A DNA stretch of 64,000 nt, from contig CM041465.1 of assembly GCA_023213395.1 (NCBI GenBank), positions 239,947,741-240,011,740 on the forward strand, in the 5' to 3' direction. The DNA is from Cycas panzhihuaensis (taxonomy: Eukaryota > Cycadophyta). The notes beneath the pieces are model-generated. The model did no database searches and was not told the DNA's origin. It saw only the letters and a program-made list of their open reading frames with translations. Numbering within the stretch: the first letter of the stretch is position 1; each line of letters starts with the position of its first letter. The position numbers and the translations under genes are program-made. Below, piece by piece: positions 1 to 9,976 of this stretch.

Positions 1-260
1 TTCACAGGCTCATGAATGAATCAGATCCCTTCCCCTTACGTAGCGGAGTGCTGCCCAACTTCGGAGGCACACAGGGAGAGATTTGATTGTTGGATCAAGA
101 CGCAGAGATAGTCGGTGGGACCAGGGAGATGAGATGGTAGTAGCAAGACTAGATCCAGTGAGTGGATCACTCGTACCCAAACCCATTTCATCATTTGAAT
201 TTCATTACTTTTTAATGATTTTCGATGTAGTTTTGGGCCTCTTAGGGGTGAATAACAATA
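1..260 (+). pseudogene. Leader exon and start of intron 1 of the copy C PMD gene
   Basis: The segment matches the leader downstream of the TATA box in copies B (about 4360-4610) and A (about 16925-17165), including the shared run around 'ctgcccaacttcggaggcac'. A conserved donor reads ATCCA|GTGAGT with GT at 158-159, as at 4512 and 17070. The TATA box of this copy would lie left of the window. Copy B is inserted at 260/261, inside the inferred first intron, which resumes at 33803. Confidence 0.7.
256..260. repeat. Left target-site duplication of copy B (caata)
   Basis: CAATA directly precedes the LTR start TGGATG. Its partner is CAATC at 33803-33807, one base different. Removing B and one duplicate gives a sequence collinear with the intact copies (4600-4625 and 17160-17180), so this is the insertion footprint. 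Confidence 0.8.
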
Positions 261-2948
261 TGGATGTGCATCTACAGGACACCTACCTAACTGAGTAAGA
301 ATAATGAGGGTGGTCAATGGCACTATCGGGTGTAGGCAAGAACCTACGAGCAAGGAAAATACCACGCAGGGTGCCCCATGCACGAGAGCGTGAGTTCGGG
401 ATCTGCAGATGGTACCTAGCTACCAAATGATGGTTCCCCACTTCCAATAGGAAAAGAGGAGGCAAAAGAGTAGCCAGGATGGATCTTGAAGAAGGGTCCT
501 CCTACCCTTGGATGGCCGAAATGGAAGGGAGAGAAACCCTCAAGGGTTCCCCGTAGTAGAGGGAAATAAATAGGTAAATAACCTATGGTTGATCCTCCCT
601 TAGTTGCTCAAACGAGTGGAAGAAACCAAGGGGAAATATGAAGAGTAATCAAGAAGGGTGTGGGTGCCAAAGGCACACAAGCAAACGAAGCAAAGTTAAT
701 GCAAGCTAAGACAGAAAGGGCAAAGCTCGCAAACTAAAGGGAGAAAGTTGGGAGAAAAGCCTTCCTAGAACATTTTCCTATAATAGGTGCGATGTACAAA
801 GGTGCTAAACCGAATGTAAACCAAAAGAAGAACTGATTTCTCTTTTCCTTTCAAATTATCTAATTATTACCATGTAAGAACTTCTAAAAAGAAAGAGAAT
901 AGAAGTGAAGTGAAGGCACATACCTAGAATGGAGACGCGATTGAAGCAGTGGTGTTCCCGCAAGGTGTCCAAGATCACTCCACAAAGCATGGCAAGAGAG
1001 AGGGGTCATGGTAGAGTGAAGTGTGGGGCTTCCTTACCTTCCCTATAAGCGACACTAGAGTGCTATAATAAATATGAGTACACACACTTATTACTTGAGA
1101 GAGAGGAAAAGGGATGAGTCCTTTGCACCCTCCATATACCTGCAAGTAAGTGAGAATATCCTTTTCGGAGGAAAGGGTGCTAGTAATACAAAGTGGAATC
1201 CTAACGACACGTGTATGTATGTGCCAAACATAAGCCTCCATACATATATATTAGCATTCATGAACCACAAGATTGCAACAATAAACTATGACGAAAACTA
1301 TCTAATTGAATGGTGGATAAGTTGGTAAGCCTCGGAGTGGCCCACCTCCTGCAAAGAGTGACCCTACCTTCCCTTAAGAAGCCGCAAGGTAGCAAGGATA
1401 GGGTTGTACAAAGGGCTACAAATGGGGACAATAAAAGTACAAGAAAGCTCAAAGAGATCCCCAACAAACTGGAGTGCTATGGGAAGCAAACTGGGTTGCC
1501 AAGAACAAGGTTGAGCTAAGGACAAGGAGTCGGGGCTTATGTGATGCCCGGGTGGAAGATAGAGGTCTACAAACCAGCATTGCAATAGGTGTAAACACTG
1601 ATTACAGTCACTAGAAATAAGCTTCTAATCCTTCGCCCCACTCCAGGAGTAGCACAGGGACAAAGAGGAAGGTTTGGAGGGTGGGAGCCTCTTAGGGAGC
1701 GTCAGGGTGGTGCGAAATCCACCCAGCTCTATCCCAAACCTTTTGCAACCCTCTTTGGCCATTGTCCTGGGTGTGAAACACAGGAAGAGAAGCCTAAATA
1801 GCAGAGGAAAAATAATCCAAGACAAAGGCAATAAGTAACCTCCAAAAGTAAGATAAGACAAGCTAGTGTAAAATATGCAAAACTAGGCATAAACTAGCAA
1901 AGGAGAGACCTTAGACTAATAAATACCTTTAGAGAAGATGGGATGCATTTACCTCTGTCAAAACCTACTGAGAAGAGGTTGAGAAATCTGAAGAAAGGCT
2001 GTGGAGTCCCTCCTAAGATGGCTGAAGGAAAATCCTACACTTGAGACTACTTGGTAGCTACCTGGGCAAAGAAGTCCTAGAAACTCTTCAAGGAGGCCCT
2101 CTCTAAGGCGTGCAAGAGGCTGGGAAGATGTCACAGCCAAGCTAAAGGAGAGCTAGGCACTGGAGAGTGACTACAGGTCCTGGAATAATAGTGGAGCAGT
2201 AGGAAATAGCAGACAACAGGGCATTTTTCCTTGTTGATACTTCTAAAATGAGCCAAAAGATGCTAAAAATGGGTTGGGTAAGACTTAAACACCCAGCCCC
2301 AACCCTAATCGAGCGATTAGGGCTATGCTAGTGGTGAGTTGAGTCACAAGACATGTGGCAATTCTATAATAAATGCAAAAATTGCCACAACAATTTTTAA
2401 AAATAAGTCATGACAATCGCATGCAGAACTTTCTTGATCTGCAGAACTTTGCAGTACCATGGTAAACTTCACAGTATCATGAAATCTTCCGCGGTGTGGG
2501 ACCAGAGGCCAAAACTAGCCCAAATAGCCAACCTAGGCCATGGATCAGTGACCTAGGAGGCTGGTAGAGGGGCGGGCCCACATGCCCAGAGGCAGACAAG
2601 CAGACAAATGAGCCACAGGAAGTAACAATGGGTCTCAAAGGTGCAATAAGTTAACCAAACGACAATGGGTCATCACACGGGCAAGTATGACATGAACCAA
2701 ATGGGTCTTAAGGTAAGTAGGGTAGAATGTGGAAAGTGATGCAGCCACCAGGGTGTCACACTCGCTGGTAATGTGCCCCCATTATAGTCATCATAGGCTG
2801 GATAGGTGTAGATGACAACATGACCATCTACGAAGTCATAGCATGCAATCAGATACTCATCACAAAAGAAAACAATGATAAGATGAGAAACATACCTGTG
2901 CTTACCTGAGTCAAGCACTCCATATCCATTCTCAGAAGCTAGAAAACA
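261..2948 (-). repeat. 3' LTR of copy B
   Basis: Read on the plus strand the LTR starts TGGATGTGCATC and ends GAAAACA, so it has TG...CA termini. Its partner is 31094-33802, and related LTRs lie in A, D and E. On the minus strand U3 comes first. A palindrome CCCTAATCGAGCGATTAGGG (2303-2322) lies just upstream of the TATA-like position (2283-2291, here mutated to TGTTTAAG). GGTACC-type imperfect palindromes occur near 2450-2500. Small minus-strand frames such as 283-465 are shared among LTR copies, but I see no protein family in them. Confidence 0.9.
2303..2322. promoter_or_regulatory. Perfect inverted repeat next to the LTR core promoter (copy B)
   Basis: CCCTAATCGAGCGATTAGGG has 9-bp arms around AG. 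It lies immediately upstream, in minus-strand sense, of the TATA-like position. In other LTRs the same site is degraded: around 62279-62300, 33170-33190, 44823-44843 and 28990-29010. Copies A and B keep an AACCCTAA-type run resembling the plant telo-box. Role as a transcription-factor site is inference. Confidence 0.5.
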
Positions 2949-2958
2949 CTGCCCCCTT
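2949..2958 (-). other. Polypurine tract of copy B
   Basis: On the minus strand this reads AAGGGGGCAG and abuts the LTR, as expected for the plus-strand priming site. The same tract abuts the 3' LTRs at 15516-15525 and 45448-45457, and as AAGGAGGCAG at 62910-62919. Confidence 0.8.
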
Positions 2959-3367
2959 AGCAGCAGAGCCTCACTCCTCAGAAGCATGGTGTGATGGCGA
3001 ATGTTAGCAACACAACTGTCAATAGCACATGTGTATGAAGATATATAAATCAAGATCATAATAGTAGTCAAGGGTGCCAGTGAGTGTCATGGTAGAATGC
3101 GTGGATACGAAGGTAGATGTGGAGACAACATAGGGGCTGCCTATGTGCCACCCGGGAATCGACTAGAAAACATGAAAGGTGAGGGGGCTGCCCCCACCAT
3201 GAAAGATGCAAAGAGATATACATAACCAAGTAGAAGAGATGAGTGAATAAAACTGGTAGTCACCATAGTTTAACCTCATTAGTGGCTAGGTTTTAGAGGT
3301 GCAAATGGGATGCAAGGCAAAGTGCATGAGGACCTAGGGCTTGGGGGACAGAGCGACCGGACAAGCC
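2959..3367 (-). other. Untranslated spacer between aRNH and polypurine tract (copy B)
   Basis: No frame here resembles a known protein. The segment is collinear with 15526-15930 (A), 45458-45866 (D) and 62920-63328 (E). It probably forms the 3' untranslated part of the genomic RNA. Confidence 0.5.
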
Positions 3368-3790
3368 TCAGGGGAAGTCAGTAAGAAGAGGAAGGTGGCG
3401 CTCAAGGATGAGGTGAACGAGACTATCTACCTCAGCGTTAAGGGCCCGAGTAATGTACTAAATGCCAACAGACAAGAAGTAATCCAAGAGGGATCTGGCA
3501 GTCGAAGTAAGGGTTCTCAGGTGAGGGCAACGCACCTAGTAAACCTAGGTGACATGAGACACCATAGCCTGAGAGTCACAAAGCAAAATGATAGGTCCAT
3601 GATGGAAATAGAGAGCATCAGTGAGAGCTTCAATAACAGCTGTGTACTCGGCTTCATTATTAGCAGCCTTCGGGAGGAAGATCCCAGAGCATAGGAAATC
3701 GTGTCCGTAGGGGCTGCGAAGGATCTAAGTGGCAATAGAAGGTCCCAAGTTACCAAGGCTTTCGCCATCAGTAAAAATATTAAGAGACAT
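3368..3790 (-). pseudogene. Archaeal-type RNase H (aRNH) frame, copy B
   Basis: A minus-strand frame from an ATG near 3790 to a TGA at 3368 (about 140 codons) reads as the RNase H extra to Tat-type retrotransposons. Near the start is an FTDG-type first acidic site. It is followed by LPKAANNEAEY (the catalytic Glu region), DALYFHHGPIILLCDSQ (catalytic Asp) and LNAEVDSLV (last acidic site). Stops interrupt it, for example after the SHVTQVY segment. It would remove RNA from RNA/DNA hybrids during reverse transcription. It lies downstream of INT and of the opposite-strand PMD gene, not between RNase H and INT as I know for plant Tat elements. The stop context (Pro codon, TGA) recurs in A and D. 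Confidence 0.72.
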
Positions 3791-4319
3791 GGGTGACACA
3801 AAGTCCTCGTAATAATGAAGAATAATAGAGCGAGAGAGAAAAAAGGCTCAAAAGGCAAGCAATAAATGGCCGTGAAGGGTAGGAGGACCTAGCAATGAGG
3901 CTACCCAAGGATGAGAGCAAGCAGTCTGACCACTACTTGAGAGCTGGCAGAAAAAAGGCACCCTGGGGTACCAAAGGCCGCTTTGGGAAGCAAAACATGG
4001 CCCCAGACGGAGGAGCATTCTCTCTAGAGACCCCAGGGACAGAAAAGAGCTGCGGAAATGGGTCCAGGATGGTGAAACAAGCCAAATGAGTAGAAACTCA
4101 GGCATGCATAGGGATGGCACATAAAACGAGATGGAAGGGCCCTACGAAAAAGCGTAGTGACAAGGTGTCATAAATGCACCTGCAAGAAAGAGCGAACAGG
4201 ATGCTACAAGAGTGCAATGGGAGACAGGGCCAGAAGACAAAGGTGATCAAGGAAACGAGATGGTCCAAACAACTGTCACGAGAGCGAAAATGGAGATAGT
4301 ACCCATCAGGACCCCCGCC
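3791..4319 (-). other. Region upstream of aRNH with a conserved Trp/Cys-rich frame (copy B)
   Basis: A minus-strand frame at 3848-4120 (90 codons, containing SHPWVASLLGPPTL) matches 16203-16679 in copy A and split frames at 46156-46915 in copy D. Copy E has a decayed match near 63800-64000. I recognise no family. It may be an N-terminal exon for aRNH, a leader, or a by-product of DNA identity. A splice-acceptor-like sequence sits between it and the aRNH ATG. Confidence 0.4.
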
Positions 4320-4327
4320 TATATAAG
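4320..4327 (+). promoter_or_regulatory. TATA box of the opposite-strand PMD gene, copy B
   Basis: TATATAAG lies in the context GCCTATATAAGGAAATTTGTACGG, which is nearly identical at 16878-16885 in copy A. It precedes a leader ending at a conserved GTGAGT donor about 185 bp downstream. Copy D has lost it together with the whole gene. Confidence 0.65.
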
Positions 4328-4349
4328 GAAATTTGTACGGAAAACGAAT

Positions 4350-6792
4350 TCATTTTCACTAGCTCTCGAGAGAATTCAAAGCCATTCCTTTACGCAGCAG
4401 AGCACCACCCAACTTTGGAGGCACATGGAGGGAAATCAGACCATTGGATTGGAGGATGCAGCTAGTCATTAGGACCATCAGAGCGAGATGGTGACAGCCA
4501 GGCCAGATCCAGTGAGTGGATCCTATGAAACCCACCCCATTTCTACGTTTTAATTTCAGTGCTTTTTTGTTGATTTTATGTAGTTTTTAGGCCCCATATA
4601 GGTAAATAGTGACCTCTTGGAGTCTGAATTGGACCCAGAAAGAGGGGGGACCTAGGCATTAGGTAGCCTTGGTCCCAGTGGGTCCCACAGGGGTCCACCC
4701 ATAAGAATTTTTATGTTTTTTGGGTAGAAACCCCCCCCCTTTTGGGGGGGTGCCATTCACACCATGACAAAGATCACGGTGCCACGATCTTTGCCGCGGG
4801 GCCCTGATCACCACGGGACTTGAGCTAAACTCTATGGTACCAATTAAACAGAGCTGATAGGCAGTCAAAAGGGTAGAGGACTGACATGAGCTTGATTTTG
4901 ATTGGTTTTTATGGTATTGATAGGCTGTTATTGCGGTACATAACCACGAGAACATAGGGACGGCAATGCTCGCCTTCATCGAGATGATGTCCAGGGAGGA
5001 CAAGGGGGTCCTACGGAGGTGTGTCCTATTGAAGGCCCTAAAGACACCTCAATATACGTCAGACCAGAGATTGTTAGTTGATATAGTATCACACTAGGAC
5101 CAGAGAAGGCATGTTTTCCACCTACTACAGGTGGGAGATGTGACAGTGATATCGAGAGATATCAGGCAGATACTGAGAGTATTGATGACTGGGAGGCCAG
5201 TTGCACTGGGAGCGTTTCTTAGCAATGAGGCAACACATAAGGAGGCAGCAGTGTTTTTCACAAGGGCAGATAGATGGGAGAGGAGAGGGGTTCCTCTCCA
5301 GACCATGGTTATGTCTAGGGTTCCTCGTGTGAGGAAGCTTATTACATTGTGCATTCTATTCTAGATTTCCCATAAACAGAACTATAGGGACATCCCTGGG
5401 GATGGATGGATGCAGTGCATTATTGTGAGGCTAGCGAGAGGATGGATTGGGCCACCCTGATAGTGGCAAACCTCGTTGCACAGTTGGATGTTATAAGGAT
5501 GACAGGTAGGGAAGGACTATCATATAGAACATTGCTATAGTGTTGGTTCTTTGATTATTTTGGAGCAGTGGCACCAGTGGGGGTACCACACCCTATTGTA
5601 GAGTGGACTCGATGGTCCACATGTGGCAGACCAGGCTGAGAGGGATAGAGGACCAGGCCCATGTCCAACGTTCAGTGGAGTCTACATCGTTGGACCTCCT
5701 CACTATGACAGATTATGTGGCAGATCCGTATAGGACAGTGAGGTGGGGCAGTGACGATGAGGCAGGCAAAGCAGGGGTGCTCCCAGGTGATGATGATGAT
5801 GATAGAGATGGGGCCAGCCCGTCATGACCTACAGGAGAAGCAGGCCCATCGGGGATAGTAGGAGGAGTAGCAAGACTATCAGGGATTACCAGTGGAGAGG
5901 TAGGCCCATCCGGGGCTGCAGAGGAGAGCAAGGGGCTAGTGACGAGGGCCCGCATGCTACAGATCATGAGGAGATTTGGAGAGATGATAGCTAAGCCAGT
6001 CCCGATGAGGAGAGAGGCCCAGGCAGAGGTGGTACCTTAGGAGGAGGTACCAGTGGCTAGCAGAGAGCTAGGAGCAGAGGCTATCGCACAGACAGAGGAG
6101 CCAGCACCTGCGGTAGGTGAGAGCTTACCTCCTCATCGTTTGATAACTAGGTAGATAGTTTGATTTGGTATGTAGCTGGATATATACTGACATATAGTAT
6201 GTTGGATTTGTAGGTACCGTGGAGATCCAACAGTTAGTGGAGGCCATGGTAAGGGAGATGTTCCCTCATATATACGCAGAGGGGTAACCGCCCATCCAGA
6301 TCGAGGATGCACCTAGATTGGCAAGTGCCCACATAACAACATTTGCCCCATTAGTGAGCGCGAGAGATATTTAGGCTACAGAGTCCCAAGAGCATATAGC
6401 ATTCATGGGACAAATACAATGGAGTCGGATGAGGCCTGCATCGGGATGTATCAGAGGGCCGACACAGTGCTCTAGAGGCTCAGGGAGGAGCAGGTGGAGA
6501 CACCAAGAGTAGGGTCTGGATAGCAGTGCTAGAGGAGAGTCTTTGAGGAGTGGAGAGTGAGAGAGATTATATCCAAGCCCAATACGATCAGTTGGTGGAC
6601 CAGGTGGTATCGAGGTCGAGCCAGAGCAGAACGTATACCCACATGGCAACGACGACACCGAGGCAGCCACATAATGAGGGGAGCAAGGTAGGGAGCTCGT
6701 GGAGGCCCAGGAGGAGCCTCAGAGGGATGTGGTCCCCAGGAGAGGGATCACACCAACTAGGAGATGGTGCCCTAGGAGCAGGGCAACAGTAG
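4350..6792 (+). pseudogene. Opposite-strand PMD-like gene, copy B (leader, two introns, three exons; decayed)
   Basis: Inferred model: leader exon about 4350-4511; intron 1 4512-4923 (GTGAGT...ATAG); exon 2 4924-6116; intron 2 6117-6213 (GTGAGA...TTTGTAG); exon 3 6214-6792. Exon 2 reads like a plant mobile domain (PF10536 type): a GDVTVISRDIRQIL segment as in the GEMTVTLQDVAMLLG signature, then VRKLITLCILF, YRDIPG and a segment ending in an FDHFG-like aromatic run. A DDEAG/DDDDD acidic stretch follows near 5755-5805. Exon 3 encodes a charged coiled-coil and an Arg/Ser-rich tail ending at a TAG (6790-6792). The start ATG is lost (GCG at the position of ATG in A and C), and stops and frameshifts are present. 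PMD proteins in Arabidopsis (MAIN, MAIL1) act in the nucleus in silencing and expression; a role here is inference. Confidence 0.7.
4731..4860. repeat. Cluster of hairpin sequences in intron 1 of the PMD gene (copy B)
   Basis: Three inverted repeats follow each other: a C-run/T-run/G-run hairpin (4731-4750), an imperfect palindrome with arms GACAAAGATC and GATCTTTGCC (4766-4795), and a damaged GGTACC-centred palindrome near 4827-4855. The same order is seen in copy A (17290-17407) and, diverged, in copy C (about 33940-34059). Copy D keeps the second. Confidence 0.65.
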
Positions 6793-7426
6793 TGTAGGAC
6801 ATATGTATTTGATTTTGATAGGGAAAGCATGAGCCTCCAGGGGGTCATATATATATAATCATATGATTGTACCCCCTCCCTATAAGGACACTAGCTTCCC
6901 ATATGTATAACATGGCATCTGATTTTGATGTATATATATAGAGGAGGTAATTGGTACCCCATTTTAATATGAGATGATATGTATATCATGTGTGGCAGAT
7001 GACATGTATGTTTTGTTATGTATGTTATAGATGCTTTGTTATATGATGTACGTATTTCCTTCCATGTATGGCCATATATCTAACAAGAGAACAAACGACC
7101 ACCATGAGTAGAGGTGACAGACACATGTAGGGTTAGAGATAGAGTGACACGCACGTCCATGGAGGAACATAGCAGGATACGTGAAAGAAATGCCAAGTGA
7201 GAGGGGGGAGTAACGATACTCCAGTGCGTCGTCCTAATTGGGGGATGCCCAAATAGGAAGACAAAAGTCCCAAAAAGATATGGGAGCAAGGGTTCCATAG
7301 GAGGAACCAAAAAGAAACGGAGGAGGCCATCCTAAGTTGTCATTCCACCTGTGGCTGGGAAAAATGGGAACAACTTAAGATGGTAGTTTAGGCTCATGTC
7401 GAAGCATGGGTGAAGTGACAACGAGG
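6793..7426. other. Convergent spacer between PMD gene end and pol end (copy B)
   Basis: The plus-strand PMD frame ends at 6792 and the minus-strand pol frame ends at 7427, so the two genes meet tail-to-tail here. The spacer is AT-rich with TATATATATA near 6850 and holds no recognisable protein frame. It is collinear with 19443-20082 (A) and 54679-55437 (C). Confidence 0.6.
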
Positions 7427-8660
7427 TCACAAGTAAAACTTCTTAAGGAATTTCCCATTAACAACTTTCTCAAACTCAAGACCTTCCAGGGTGGCAATCC
7501 TATAAGCACCATTACTGAGAGTCTTGACAATGACGAAAGGGCCAAACTATCGAGGTTTGAATTTGGTCAAACAGTCATAAAGATATTCAAATTTGAGGAT
7601 GTAGTCCCCAAGAAATAAAGGACAAGAATGAAGATGCTTATTATAGGTCCTTTGTGAGTGAGCTTTGGACACCAGGTTAGCCTAATATGTGGTTAAACGT
7701 CTCTTGTCCAAATCTTTGAGGTCTAGAATTCGAGCCTAATGGATCGACTCCTCATCAATGAGACCTCAAAGAGAGACTTGCAAGGAAGGAATCTCTACCT
7801 CCAATGGGAGTACCTCCTCGGTATCGTAGACCAAGAAGAATGTGTTCATTCCCATGGCAAAATGGATAGAGATGCGGTAAGCCCACAAAGTAGAAGGCAG
7901 CTGAAGGTGCTAGTCTCTTTGAGACTAAGCAACAATTTTCTTTAGGATATTGACAAGAGTCTTATTGAATGACTCTACCTGACCATTTGCCTGAGGGTAG
8001 TAAGGAGAAGAAGTTTTGTGAGAAATCTTGAATTCCTCGTAAAGCTCATCCATCTCCTTGTTACAAAAGGGGGTTCCATTGTTAGTGATTAAGACGTCCA
8101 GAATCCCGAAACGACAAATGATATGCTGGTAAATGAATGTAGCTATCGTTTTACTAGGAGTAGTAATTAAGGGAATGGCCTCCATCCATTTAGTGAAATA
8201 TTCCGTGGCAGTCAAGTTAAACTTGTGCTACGACGACGAAGATGGAGAGATAGCCCCTATGAGGTCTAGCCCCCACTGAGCAAAAGGCCATAGAGAAATA
8301 ATGGAGTGAAGGGCCTCGAAAGGCACATGGGAGATGTTGGCATGTTCCTGACATCGCCGACATCTCAAGGTAAAAGTGTGGGCGTCCTTGAAAAGGGACA
8401 GCCAAAAGTAACCCATGCGGAGGATCCTCTAAGCCATGGACTGGCCCACAAAGTGGCCCACACAAATACCATGGTGGCATTCGCAGAGTATTTAGTCGAC
8501 TTCATTGGCAGTGACGCAGCAGAGGAGGATCCCATCGAAGGACATCTTGTATAATACTTCATCCATGAGGAAGTTTTGCCTAGCAGAAGTCTAGATGCGA
8601 GATCTAACTTTACTACTAGCATCAGGGTGGTATTGCTGTTGAATGAGATACTGCACTATA
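7427..8660 (-). pseudogene. Integrase of copy B
   Basis: On the minus strand the zinc-binding region reads near 8650-8300. The core holds LDLIGAISP (first Asp), TATEYFTKWMEA and ITNNGTPF, where the second catalytic Asp is Asn. It ends with YPQANGQVESFN (catalytic Glu) at 7925-8215. The C-terminal domain carries the GPF motif and ends NGKFLKKFYL with a TGA at 7427. It would insert the cDNA. Frameshifts and stops break it, and the D-to-N change fits a G-to-A mutation. Confidence 0.85.
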
Positions 8661-9976
8661 TCACCATACTACTCATTGTCGATGAGTGGATGGGGAGAGA
8701 CGTCTTGAATCATCAAGATGGACTCATCAGGGAGGGAATCGTCGACAGGAGAATCAAAGGAGTTAGGAATAGGGGCATCTATGAGCTGCTCGACCACCAC
8801 CATTCCCTTCTTTGATTTCCAGTTAACGATATGAAGGTTGAATTCTTGGAGTAGGACGGCCCAATGACTAGCCCTACATGTCAAATCTGAACGAGTGAGC
8901 AAGTATCATAAGGGATCAGATTGGGCGATCACCTTGGTGGTATTACCAAGCAAGTAGTGCCTAAACTTCTTGGTTGTGTGGACTAAGGAGAGACAGTCCT
9001 TCACAGCAGGAGAGTAGTTAAGTTCAGCAGCCACGAGAGTGCGACTGATGAAATAAATAGCCCTCTTGACTCCTGAGTCATCCTCCTGAGCTAACATAGC
9101 ACCCAAGGACTCGTTAGTCACTGAGGTATAAAGAATGAAGGGCCTATCAAAGCAAGGGGGTGCTAGTGTTGGAGCAGAAGCGAGGGCTTCCTTAAGTCCT
9201 TTGAAGGCTTGCTAGGTCTTATCAGACCAAACAAAAAGAGCTCCCTTCTTCAATAGGTTCATAAGGGGTTTAGCGCTCACGATGAAGTCTGCCAAGAAAT
9301 GCCTGAGAAAGCTGAGCCTACCCAGAAATAACTTGATCTATCATTAGGTTCTAGGAGGTGGCATGTCAAGGATTGCCCTGACCTTGTCGGGATCAATCTA
9401 GATTCCTTGTTTGGACACAAGAAATCCAAGGAGTTTGCCCGATGTAATGGCAAACATACACTTGAGCAGGTTTAGGCTAACATGATACTTGTAGCATCAA
9501 GAGAAGATAACCCGCAAGTTAGAGGGATGATGGGCCCTGACACGTGAGAGACCCATCATGTCATCCATGAAGACCTCCAATGTGTTATCAATGAGGTCAT
9601 GGAAGATGAAATGCATCGCTCTTTGATGAGTAGCGCATGCATTTTTAAGGTCAAAGGGCATTGCCATGTAGGTAAAGGTACCTCATGGTGTAGTGAAGGC
9701 CATGTCATGGTGGTCTTTAGGAGAAATCTGGATCTAGTTGTAACCAGAGAAGCTGTCCACTAAGGACATGACTTCGAATCTAGCGATTCGATCAATGATT
9801 TGATCAATGAAGGGAAGTGGAAAGTTGTCCTTAGGACAAGCATTGTTAATATCACGGAAGTCGATGCATATGCAGATGGCTCCGTTCTTTTTAGCAATGG
9901 GGATAATGTTGGAGACCCACTTAGGGTAATCAATGGAAGTAATGAGTCCAGCGTCCAAGAGCTTTTCAACCTCCAT
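8660..9976 (-). pseudogene. Reverse transcriptase and degenerate RNase H of copy B
   Basis: RT motifs at 9734-9976 include LLDAGLI, WVSNIIPIAKKNG and PKDNFPLPFIDQIID, then MSLVDSFSGYN. The catalytic box region lies near 9560 in another frame. RNase H (8669-9121) reads YTSV-type at its first strand, where active enzymes have the catalytic Asp. The remaining motifs include AAELNYSPA, FRHYLLGN and QSDPL. Ser in place of Asp is shared with copies A and C, so it is ancestral. The enzyme would copy RNA to DNA on a tRNA primer. It is broken by stops and frameshifts. Confidence 0.85.

Noticed and set aside
283-465. Small minus-strand frame near the LTR end, repeated at 12807-13061, 26923-27177 and 51157-51426
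   Set aside because: Repeats because the LTR is repeated. No domain is recognised, the starts differ, and it lies in the R/U5 part of the LTR.
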